Shown one piece after another: positions 23,731 through 30,106 of a DNA stretch of 30,106 bases (positions are counted from its first letter, which is position 1; every line of letters starts with the position of its first letter). The notes below the pieces were generated by a model. It searched no databases. It was not told the DNA's origin and was given only the letters and a program-made list of their open reading frames with translations. The position numbers and the translations under genes are program-made. The DNA comes from Candidatus Omnitrophota bacterium (lineage in GTDB: Bacteria > Omnitrophota > Gorgyraeia > Gygaellales > Profunditerraquicolaceae): positions 1 to 30,106 of the forward strand of contig JAUYEC010000200.1 in NCBI GenBank assembly GCA_030691585.1. The letters run 5' to 3'.

Positions 23731-24225
23731 TCAGCGATAATTGCAAAAACTAAGCGGCAGGGAAAAATTCAGGCCCTTTAAGTGGACGATCACCGCCTGC
23801 AGCTCATCTTTCTTTGCCGAGCTGACCTTGATCTTCTCGCCTTCGATCTGTGTCTGGACCTTGAGGCCGAGATTTTTGATAATTCCGGTCAATTCCTTGG
23901 CCTTTTCTTTATCAATGCCCATGCAGATGTCCACTTTCTGGCGTAAATAACCTTCAAAGGCTTTTTCAGGCGGGTTGAATTTGAGTGCTTTGAGGAATAT
24001 GCCTCTTTTGGCCATGCGCGTGGCCAGAATATCCGTAAGGGCGCGCAGTTTAAAATCATCATCCGCGATCAAAGTAAGGAACTTTTCTTTCCGGTCAAAA
24101 GCAATCGAGGCCTTGCTGTCCTTGAAATCATAGCGCTGGGACAGTTCTTTTGCCGCCTGATTTACAGCGTTATCCATTTCCTGAAGATCGACTTCCGAGA
24201 CAATATTAAAAGAAAACATCGCCAT
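23731..24225 (-). CDS. YajQ family nucleotide-binding protein
   Basis: A 164-residue protein of the YajQ family, some members of which bind cyclic di-GMP. It starts MAMFSFNIVSEVDLQEMDNAVNQAAKEL, carries YDFKDS, and ends with LPLSFCNYR, the family's usual terminal motif. GGAGG lies 9 nt before the ATG. It begins 49 bp after the msrA stop and is probably co-transcribed with it. Confidence 0.95.
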   Translation of the reverse strand: MAMFSFNIVSEVDLQEMDNAVNQAAKELSQRYDFKDSKASIAFDRKEKFLTLIADDDFKLRALTDILATRMAKRGIFLKALKFNPPEKAFEGYLRQKVDICMGIDKEKAKELTGIIKNLGLKVQTQIEGEKIKVSSAKKDELQAVIVHLKGLNFSLPLSFCNYR

Positions 24226-24274
24226 CTTTCATTCCTCCATATAAACTGTTGGGAACAAGTTGCGAGTTACCGGG

Positions 24275-24793
24275 TTACTTGAGTGGTATGTGACAAGTCG
24301 CCTTCATGCCATGTTTTTGGCAATAACGCTGGTGATATTCTTCTGCTTTATAAAATTCTTTTGCCGCAACGATCTCGGTGCTGATTGGATTTCCGTACTT
24401 TCCGGATTGCGCAACATTGCTCTTGGACGCCAGCGCCGCTTCTTCCTGCTGCGGCGTATAATAAAAGATCACCGAGCGATACTGGCTGCCGATATCCGGC
24501 CCTTGTCTGTTCGGAGTTGTCGGATCGTGAATATCCCAAAAAATATCGAGTAATTTTTCGTAAGAGACTGCTGCCGGATCAAATTCCACTTCTACAGTCT
24601 CGGCATATCCTGAATTACCCGAACAGACATCCTTATAGCTGGGGTTTCCGAGTGTTCCGCCTGCGTATCCGGATGTAGTTCTTACAACTCCTTTTACCTG
24701 TGTAAATATCTCCTCTACGCCCCAGAAACAACCCGCGGCAAACGCGGCTTTCTCCAGTTTTACCTTTTTTTGTGGATCTTGCTCATCTAACAT
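24275..24793 (-). CDS. msrA: Peptide methionine sulfoxide reductase MsrA
   Basis: Reduces methionine-S-sulfoxide in proteins. The 172-residue protein has the catalytic GCFWG (C22 nucleophile). It also has TTSGYAGGTLGNPSYKDVCSGNSGYAE, FWDIHDPTTPNRQGPDIGSQYRS and a C-terminal cysteine that may resolve the disulfide. AGGAGGG precedes the ATG and a strong promoter lies at 24813-24840. It has no fused MsrB domain. Confidence 0.97.
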   Translation of the reverse strand: MLDEQDPQKKVKLEKAAFAAGCFWGVEEIFTQVKGVVRTTSGYAGGTLGNPSYKDVCSGNSGYAETVEVEFDPAAVSYEKLLDIFWDIHDPTTPNRQGPDIGSQYRSVIFYYTPQQEEAALASKSNVAQSGKYGNPISTEIVAAKEFYKAEEYHQRYCQKHGMKATCHIPLK

Positions 24794-24812
24794 ATGCCCT
24801 CCTGATTATGCT

Positions 24813-24840
24813 ATTTTACCCCTGTCGAATGGCCTGTCAA
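24813..24840 (-). promoter_or_regulatory. Promoter of msrA
   Basis: TTGACA, a 16-bp spacer and TAAAAT on the minus strand. It resembles the OsmC-family promoter over the whole block. Confidence 0.78.
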
Positions 24841-24855
24841 TCGATACTTACATAT

Positions 24856-24900
24856 TGGGGACAGGCATTTTTTTCTTTTAAAAAAAAATGCCTGTCCCCA
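24856..24900. repeat. Perfect 19-bp hairpin between divergent promoters
   Basis: TGGGGACAGGCATTTTTTT and its exact complement are separated by 7 nt. It shares GGGGACAG with the cluster at 304-398. It lies between the msrA promoter and the plus-strand promoter at 24929-24956. Confidence 0.9.
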
Positions 24901-24928
24901 TAGTATAGATGGTTGCCCCAATTTTATA

Positions 24929-24956
24929 TTGTTTTTTTCATGAGCTGTATTATAAT
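24929..24956 (+). promoter_or_regulatory. Promoter of the plus-strand membrane gene pair
   Basis: TTGTTT, a 16-bp spacer and a perfect TATAAT. The predicted start falls at or next to the ATG at 24963, so the transcript would be leaderless or nearly so. Confidence 0.6.
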
Positions 24957-24962
24957 GAAGCC

Positions 24963-26066
24963 ATGCGTGATTATGCCCAATTAATTCATGCCTCTATGGA
25001 GTGGGCGGCGACGGTAAGTTTCCGGCCGTTTAAGGTTAAAAAATGGCTGATCATGGGATTTGCCGCTTTTATGGCAGGTTACATTACAACCAACAGCCGC
25101 CTGAATCTGGATCTCCCCTCTGATTTTCTGAAAGGAAAGAAAACTCAAGCCGTAAGCACACAACAAACCCCCGCGGTTGACGCCACCCAAGGCATAAGCG
25201 CGGCCGCTACCACAGCCCCCGGCCAACCCGCTCAAAAAACCGAAAAAGAAAAAGTGAACCCGGCGCTTATTATCTTGATCGTAACAGCCGTTGTTTGTTT
25301 GATCCTTTGCCTGGCGGTCTTGCTGCTCTGGCTATATTCGCGGTTTTCTTTCGTTTTTCTGGATAACGTGGCGGGAAATGACGCCTCTATAAAGTTACCT
25401 TTTGTCAAATATAAGGCGCAGGGAAATTCGTTTTTCTGTTTCAATATCGCCATGAGCGGAATCAATATTTTTACATTTGGCGTGCTCGCCTTAATAGCTT
25501 TTTTGTATTTTAGCCAACCCGCAATTACCCATAACCCCAATGGCCCCCCGATCCTGAATATCATTGTCACGGGCATCTTTTTCGGCCTGTTGTTTTTATC
25601 CCTTCTGATAATATCCGCGGCCATCAGCATTTTAACGCGTGATTTTGTTCTGGTTGCCATGTTCAAAGATAATATCAATGTAATGCCGGCCTGGGAAAAA
25701 ATATTCGCGTTTGTTAATCAGCACAAACAAGATATAATCGTTTATATTTTTATCAAAATAGGCGTATCAATCCTGGCTTTATTGATCTATATGGTACTAT
25801 GTATGGCTGCGCTCTTCGGGATGGCCCTGGTATTGATACCGGCGGGCCTTGCCCTGACGTTTATATACGGCATTCTTAGCGGCGCCCTAAAGATCTTCTA
25901 CGTAATAATTTTAATACTCGCGCTGGTGCCGGCGGGGGCCTTTTTATTATATTGCTTCATATGCTCGTATCTGCCTTTTGCCGTATTCTTACGGACATTC
26001 AGCATTAAATTCCTCTCTTCCATGGACCCCCATTACAACCTTTTTAAAAAGGAGACCGCATTATGA
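24963..26066 (+). CDS. Polytopic membrane protein of unknown function
   Basis: A 367-residue protein from the ATG at 24963. A short amphipathic N-terminus contains MEWAATVSFRPFKVKKWLIMG. A Ser/Thr/Pro/Gln-rich linker (about 60-95) follows, and then about six hydrophobic segments. The N-terminal FRPF...W pattern is seen in a widespread family of multi-pass membrane proteins, tentatively of the DUF7544 kind; no activity is known. An upstream ATG at 24909 is rejected because the frame there overlaps the promoter. The gene overlaps the next one by 4 bp (ATGA), with AAGGAG before it, so the two proteins probably act together. Confidence 0.8.
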   Translation: MRDYAQLIHASMEWAATVSFRPFKVKKWLIMGFAAFMAGYITTNSRLNLDLPSDFLKGKKTQAVSTQQTPAVDATQGISAAATTAPGQPAQKTEKEKVNPALIILIVTAVVCLILCLAVLLLWLYSRFSFVFLDNVAGNDASIKLPFVKYKAQGNSFFCFNIAMSGINIFTFGVLALIAFLYFSQPAITHNPNGPPILNIIVTGIFFGLLFLSLLIISAAISILTRDFVLVAMFKDNINVMPAWEKIFAFVNQHKQDIIVYIFIKIGVSILALLIYMVLCMAALFGMALVLIPAGLALTFIYGILSGALKIFYVIILILALVPAGAFLLYCFICSYLPFAVFLRTFSIKFLSSMDPHYNLFKKETAL

Positions 26067-26830
26067 AATGCGTAAATCATATTGAAAAAGACGCCTCGGG
26101 CGCCTGTAATCATTGCGGAAAAAGTATTTGCCCTGACTGCATGGTAGAGATCAAGGGTGAGATGTACTGCAAAGACTGCCTGGCCCTTAAGGCCGGCCAA
26201 CTGGTTAAAGAAGAACGATCGCCGGCGATAGCGGCTACTTTAAGTTTTATTATTCCGGGAATGGGACAAATTTATAACGGGCAGGTAGGAAAAGGGCTGT
26301 TGATATTTTTTACCGCCTGGCTCGTCGTCCCCTGGGTCATCGGTATATTTGACGCTTATGGCACGGCCGAAAAGATCCGGGAAGGAAAACTCGCTGTTAA
26401 TTGCAAACCCGGCTGCCTGATCGCTTTCGCGATAGGGCTGACCGTTTCAATCATCGTCTTTTTCATTATAGGGCTCTTAGCCGCCATTGCCATTCCTAAT
26501 CTGCTCAGGGCAAGGCTGGCTGCAAATATGTCCAGCGCGCAGGCTACAGTAAGAACTATCTCTACTGCGATTGAAACCTACAAAGCTGACAGCAACGGAC
26601 TTTATCCTGCGGATGAAAACCAACTGATGCAAGCCAACCCTCCGTATATAGCGGATTACTATAACAATAAAGTCATCCGCGGATACGCTTACACTATAAA
26701 CTTCAAGCCCGACGGATACCAGATCGCCGCCAAGCCCGAAAATTGCGGGACCACCGGAACCAAAATTTTTACGCTGGAAAACAACGGCGAGATGTTAGAA
26801 GCGCAGTGCGACACCCCGCAATCCCCATAA
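26063..26830 (+). CDS. Zinc finger / TM2-like / pilin-like fusion membrane protein
   Basis: A 255-residue protein with three parts. Residues 3-39 form a B-box-like zinc finger (C3, H6, C15, C18, C23, C26, C36, C39). Residues 52-100 resemble a TM2-type membrane domain (AATLSFIIPGMGQIYNGQVGKG). From 118 to the end it looks like a type IV pilin or pseudopilin: a long hydrophobic helix with GLLAAIAIPNLLRARLAANMSSAQATVRTISTAIETY, then a small globular domain. The usual prepilin Glu5 is absent (GLTVSII instead of GFTLIEL), so cleavage by prepilin peptidase is unlikely. The pilin part would stay membrane-anchored and face outward. Confidence 0.82.
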   Translation: MKCVNHIEKDASGACNHCGKSICPDCMVEIKGEMYCKDCLALKAGQLVKEERSPAIAATLSFIIPGMGQIYNGQVGKGLLIFFTAWLVVPWVIGIFDAYGTAEKIREGKLAVNCKPGCLIAFAIGLTVSIIVFFIIGLLAAIAIPNLLRARLAANMSSAQATVRTISTAIETYKADSNGLYPADENQLMQANPPYIADYYNNKVIRGYAYTINFKPDGYQIAAKPENCGTTGTKIFTLENNGEMLEAQCDTPQSP

Positions 26831-26853
26831 TCCCCGGGGCGCTTCTAAAACTC

Positions 26854-27921
26854 CTATAATTCTACCAACTCGTAATCAAGGCTGCCTAGCCCTATCTCCT
26901 GGGCATAACGTAATTGTTTTATACCATCCTGGTCCGGATGCGTGGCTTTAAATATATCCTTGCCGCAAGCCCTGTTCACCAAGTCAAAACTTGCCTTATC
27001 AATAGCCACCGGGTCCAGCGATGCAAATAGCCCCACATCCGGTGCAATACGCGGATTCTCCATCCCCCAACAATCACATTCTTTATTGATCTTGAGCGCG
27101 AAATTCAAAAATCCGGATTTGTTTAATTTACCCTTGAGCACTGCCAGGGCGTATTCCGCCATCTTTTCCTGCGTCTTATCACCGGAAGCAAAATCTATGA
27201 ACATCGCCATCGTAGGGCACGCTGCCATGCAGCTGGCGCAGCCGATACATTTGGGCTTATCGATCACAGATTTGCCGTTGACAATATTAATCGCACCCGT
27301 CGGACAGACCTTGGCGCATTCACCGCAGCCTATGCAGTTTTCAACATGGACCACAGGAGAGACATCGCAATGCTGTGCCAGTTTGCCCTGTCTTGTAGCG
27401 CAGCCCATGCCGACATTTTTGATCGCACCGCCAAAGCCGGTCAATATATGCCCCTTAAAATGACTGACCGCGACAAGGCAATCGGCATCAATATAAACAC
27501 GGGCAAGTAAAGCATTCTTGATGAATTTATGATTGACCGGAACTTCAATCACGTTCTCTTTTTTATTATCATCCGGAATAATAATTTCCGCGCCGGCCGC
27601 CTCTTTTATAAAACCGTGCTCATGGGCCAGATTTAGATGATCCGCTGAGTTTAAACGCCTACCACGGTAAAGTGTATTGGCATCGGACAAAAACGGCGCG
27701 CCACCCTTAGCAGTGACCGCCTCGCAGATCACGCGCGCGTGCCGCGGGTCAATAAAACCGGTATTGCCCTCCTCACCGAAATGTATTTTTACGACAACTT
27801 GGCTATCCTTATAGATAAAATCAAAAAGGCGGCTTTCTTCAAGCAGCCTTTCAATCTTCGTATTTATACAATTGAGCGTCTCGGAATTCTTTACGGCTAT
27901 AAAATATACTTTGCTTTTCAT
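26854..27921 (-). CDS. DUF362 domain protein with two 4Fe-4S clusters
   Basis: A 355-residue protein. A DUF362 domain (about 20-190: KIHFGEEGNTGFIDPRHAR, DANTLYRGRR, SHFKGHILTGFGGAIKNVGMG) leads into a ferredoxin-type region with C196-C199-C202-C206 and C225-C228-C231-C235. A C-terminal DUF362 continuation follows (FASLDPVAIDKASFDLV). Members are putative redox proteins of unknown substrate. GGAG lies 8 nt before the ATG. The gene converges with the plus-strand pair, leaving only 23 bp between them. Confidence 0.92.
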   Translation of the reverse strand: MKSKVYFIAVKNSETLNCINTKIERLLEESRLFDFIYKDSQVVVKIHFGEEGNTGFIDPRHARVICEAVTAKGGAPFLSDANTLYRGRRLNSADHLNLAHEHGFIKEAAGAEIIIPDDNKKENVIEVPVNHKFIKNALLARVYIDADCLVAVSHFKGHILTGFGGAIKNVGMGCATRQGKLAQHCDVSPVVHVENCIGCGECAKVCPTGAINIVNGKSVIDKPKCIGCASCMAACPTMAMFIDFASGDKTQEKMAEYALAVLKGKLNKSGFLNFALKINKECDCWGMENPRIAPDVGLFASLDPVAIDKASFDLVNRACGKDIFKATHPDQDGIKQLRYAQEIGLGSLDYELVEL

Positions 27922-27955
27922 TATAATGCTCCAATAGCCAAGCGCACCTTATGTA

Positions 27956-27983
27956 ATTATAACTTTTCTATTGCGTTATACAA
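27956..27983 (-). promoter_or_regulatory. Promoter of the DUF362 gene
   Basis: TTGTAT, a 16-bp spacer and TATAAT on the minus strand, with a predicted leader of about 28 nt. Confidence 0.6.
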
Positions 27984-27995
27984 CAAATTTATTAC

Positions 27996-28036
27996 AAAAA
28001 AAGGGGCGGTTCTTTTTAGGAACCGCTCCTTTTTTT
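27996..28036 (-). terminator. Rho-independent terminator of groES-groEL
   Basis: The stem GGAGCGGTTC/GAACCGCCCC, with one mismatch, is flanked by A and T runs on both sides, so it could act in both directions. It lies about 80 bp after the groEL stop. Confidence 0.75.
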
Positions 28037-28115
28037 ACGAACTACGGACTACGAACGACCCCTCGACTTGGTTCGACTTCACTCACCACAGGTCGCTCGG
28101 GGTAAACGGACGACG
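28037..28115. repeat. Repeat-like spacer after groEL
   Basis: Contains ACTACGGACTACGAACGAC and an imperfect inverted pair CCCCTCGAC / GTCGCTCGGGG, words typical of dispersed intergenic repeats. It holds no ORF and has only one copy in the window. Confidence 0.4.
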
Positions 28116-28118
28116 GGT

Positions 28119-29765
28119 TTAATACATCCCTCCGCCCATACCGCCCATACCGCCCATACCGCCCCCTGGCATAGCCGGCATCTTGTCCTCTTTCTCCGGT
28201 TTGTCCGCGATAATGGCCTCGGTGGTCAACAACAGTGCCGCGATGCTTGCGGCGTTCTGCAGCGCAGAACGGGTAACCTTGGTCGGGTCAATTACCCCAG
28301 CCTCGATCATATCCACGTAAGCATCCTGGTTGACGTCGTAGCCGACGTTGGTCTTTTCCTGTTTAATACGCTGCACCACAACAGAACCCTCAAGCCCGGC
28401 ATTAGCCGCGATCATCCTCAAAGGTTCCTCAATGGCGCGTTTGACGATGGCAACACCGATTTTTTCGTCGCCCTCGTATTTATGTTTTTCCAGCGCAGCC
28501 AATGCCCTGATCAGCGCCACGCCGCCGCCCGGAACAATACCTTCCTGGGAAGCCGCGCGAGTCGCATGCAACGCATCTTCTACTCTGGCTTTCTTTTCTT
28601 TCATTTCTGTTTCCGTAGCCGCACCGACATTGATCACTGCCACACCGCCGGCTAATTTTGCCAGGCGTTCCTGCAGTTTTTCTTTGTCGTAATCGGAATC
28701 AGTGTCTTCAACCTGTCTTTTAAGCTGGGCAATACGGGCATTGATGGCCGTGTTTTTGCCCGCGCCTTCGACAATAGTGGTATTTTCCTTGTCGATCTTG
28801 ACCTTTTTGGCGCGGCCAAGGTCCTCAATATCGATATTTTCCAACTTTAACCCAAGGTCCTCGGTAATGGCTTTGCCGCCGGTGAGAATAGCGATATCTT
28901 CAAGCATCGCCTTACGCCTGTCACCGTAGCCGGGCGCCTTTACAGCGCAAGCCACGAATGTACCGCGGATCTTGTTGACCACTAAAGTCGCTAATGCCTC
29001 GCCCTCTACTTCTTCGGCGATGATCAAAAGAGGCTTTGCGGCACGGGCAATTTTTTCCAGTAAAGGCAATATATCCTTTATGGAAGAGATTTTTTTCTCA
29101 TAGATCAAAATATAGGGATCCTCCAGCATCACTTCCATCCTCTCGGCGTCAGTAACAAAATACGGAGAAAGATATCCCTGGTCAAACTGCATGCCTTCCA
29201 CTACGTCCAGCGTGGTCGCGGTAGACTTTGCCTCTTCTACCGTGATAACGCCGTCTTTGCCGACCTTATCCATTGCTTCAGCGATAAGCTGGCCAATGGC
29301 GGTATCGGAATTTGCCGCAATTGTGGCGACCTGGGCGATCTCTTTCTTATCCTTAATAGGAGTAGAAAGCCTACCCAATTCTTCCACGATCTTTTCCACT
29401 GCTTTCTCAATGCCTCGCTTTAAGGCCATCGGATTTGCTCCGGCAGTGACGTTCTTCAAACCTTCGCGATAGATGGCTTCCGCCAGGATCGTCGCGGTGG
29501 TGGTGCCGTCACCGGCAATGTCCGAGGTCTTTTCCGCTACTTCTTTGACCATCTGCGCGCCCATATTTTCATAGGCGTCTTCGAGGTCGATTTCCTTTGC
29601 TACGGTAACTCCGTCCTTGGTGATAGTCGGTGAGCCGAATTTTTTGTCGATGACCACATTGCGGCCCTTTGGCCCCAAGGTCACCTTGACCGCCGCGGCT
29701 AACTGCGCTACTCCGCTTAGGATCTTCCGGCGTGCCTCATCACCGTATAAAAGTTGCTTAGCCAT
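28119..29765 (-). CDS. groEL: Chaperonin GroEL
   Basis: The 60-kDa chaperonin subunit that folds proteins in an ATP-driven double ring with GroES. The 548-residue protein starts MAKQLLYGDEARRKILSG and carries TLGPKGRNVVID, GDGTTTAT (85-92) and the late AATETEMKEKKARVEDALHATRAA. It ends in the classical Gly-Gly-Met tail (GGGMGGMGGMGGGMY). A good ribosome binding site precedes it. A palindromic element separates it from groES. Confidence 0.99.
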   Translation of the reverse strand: MAKQLLYGDEARRKILSGVAQLAAAVKVTLGPKGRNVVIDKKFGSPTITKDGVTVAKEIDLEDAYENMGAQMVKEVAEKTSDIAGDGTTTATILAEAIYREGLKNVTAGANPMALKRGIEKAVEKIVEELGRLSTPIKDKKEIAQVATIAANSDTAIGQLIAEAMDKVGKDGVITVEEAKSTATTLDVVEGMQFDQGYLSPYFVTDAERMEVMLEDPYILIYEKKISSIKDILPLLEKIARAAKPLLIIAEEVEGEALATLVVNKIRGTFVACAVKAPGYGDRRKAMLEDIAILTGGKAITEDLGLKLENIDIEDLGRAKKVKIDKENTTIVEGAGKNTAINARIAQLKRQVEDTDSDYDKEKLQERLAKLAGGVAVINVGAATETEMKEKKARVEDALHATRAASQEGIVPGGGVALIRALAALEKHKYEGDEKIGVAIVKRAIEEPLRMIAANAGLEGSVVVQRIKQEKTNVGYDVNQDAYVDMIEAGVIDPTKVTRSALQNAASIAALLLTTEAIIADKPEKEDKMPAMPGGGMGGMGGMGGGMY

Positions 29766-29797
29766 AACTTTTTCTCCTTTTATTATACGAATTTCCT

Positions 29798-29826
29798 GTA
29801 GGGGCGGGTTTCAAACCCGCCCCTAC
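29798..29826. repeat. 29-bp palindromic element, copy 8
   Basis: Perfect palindrome with arms GTAGGGGCGGG and CCCGCCCCTAC, inside the 71-bp groES-groEL spacer. Confidence 0.95.
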
Positions 29827-29836
29827 ACTTCTTCAC

Positions 29837-30106
29837 CTATTTAATAATCGCCAAAATATCGTCTTCGCGCATGATCAAAAGCTCTTCGCCTTCCTTGGTG
29901 GTAATTTCATTGCCGGAATATTTGCCGTAGAGCACCTTATCTCCGGCCTTTACTTCCGGAGCGCTGACAGAGCCGTTATCCAGCGTCTTACCCTTTCCAA
30001 CAGCTATAACCTTACCCTCTTGCGGTTTTTCCTTTGCCGTATCCGGCAGTAAGATCCCGCCTTTGGTCTTGTTTTCCGCTTCCAACGGCTTGATTACCAC
30101 ACGGTC
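29837..30106 (-). CDS. groES: Co-chaperonin GroES (5' end outside the window)
   Basis: Ninety codons are visible. The frame stays open to the window edge (DRVVIKPLEAENKTKGGILLPDTA...), so the true start, about six codons further, is missing. The mobile-loop region, KVIAVGKGK, GDKVLYGKYSG and the C-terminal EDDILAIIK are typical. It caps the GroEL ring. The heat-shock promoter or CIRCE element, if present, would lie beyond the edge. Confidence 0.98.
   Translation of the reverse strand, partial: DRVVIKPLEAENKTKGGILLPDTAKEKPQEGKVIAVGKGKTLDNGSVSAPEVKAGDKVLYGKYSGNEITTKEGEELLIMREDDILAIIK

Noticed and set aside
24909..24962. Upstream ATG start for the plus-strand membrane protein
   Set aside because: That stretch contains the -35 and -10 boxes and has no ribosome binding site.
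26795..26848. Inverted repeat TTAGAAGCGC/GCGCTTCTAA as a bidirectional terminator between convergent genes
   Set aside because: The 34-nt loop is long and no T run follows in either direction, so the evidence is too weak.
28131..28170. Short tandem repeat at the end of groEL
   Set aside because: It encodes the conserved Gly-Gly-Met tail of GroEL.
2160..29826. The repeated palindromes as a CRISPR array
   Set aside because: Copies are kilobases apart, lie in different operons and genes, and have no regular spacers or cas genes.

Overview
This window reads as a chromosomal segment of a Gram-negative-type, probably uncultured bacterium. Supporting signs are lipoprotein signal peptides, a LysM lipoprotein, bacterial housekeeping operons and a sigma70-like promoter set. 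The gene content and the dispersed palindromic repeats resemble genomes of candidate phyla such as Omnitrophota or other PVC-related groups, but that placement is an inference and no marker here settles it. Almost all genes lie on the minus strand, so the layout below runs from high to low coordinates.

Right end: a groES (partial)-groEL operon, with its terminator near 28,000, is followed by a DUF362/ferredoxin protein. Between 24,794 and 26,830 lies the only plus-strand unit. It encodes a polytopic membrane protein and, overlapping it by 4 bp, an unusual zinc finger/TM2/pilin-like fusion protein. It is divergent from msrA, which is followed by yajQ.

Middle (about 18,051-23,730): an accessory stretch of small stress-related or hypothetical genes. 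It holds a YvlD-type membrane protein, the remnant of a second flavodoxin gene, a secreted protein, a GT-C/TPR membrane glycosyltransferase-like protein, an OsmC-family protein, a DUF333 protein, a flavodoxin, a GYD protein and a small membrane protein. Four copies of a REP-like element and several other repeats are interleaved with them.

Left half: three housekeeping transcription units. The first is guaB3-like/guaA/dnaE/lipoprotein, and its DnaE carries a 458-residue intein with a LAGLIDADG endonuclease. The second is HU/hisS/aspS/LysM lipoprotein. The third is phoH/7TM-HD phosphohydrolase/ybeY/recO/pdxA/rsmA. The window ends in tRNA-Thr(GGU).

The most striking feature is a family of 29-bp perfect or near-perfect palindromes (arms GTAGGGRCRGG and CCYGYCCCTAC), with eight copies here. 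They sit in operon spacers and leaders and, in two cases, inside genes in the same reading frame. They encode VG(A/T)GLKPVPT in RecO and in aspartyl-tRNA synthetase. In the synthetase the peptide lies exactly where the bacterial GAD domain (about 110 residues) is missing. A different perfect 30-bp palindrome is read in frame in pdxA. This resembles the Rickettsia palindromic element phenomenon and is the best candidate for an under-described system in this window.
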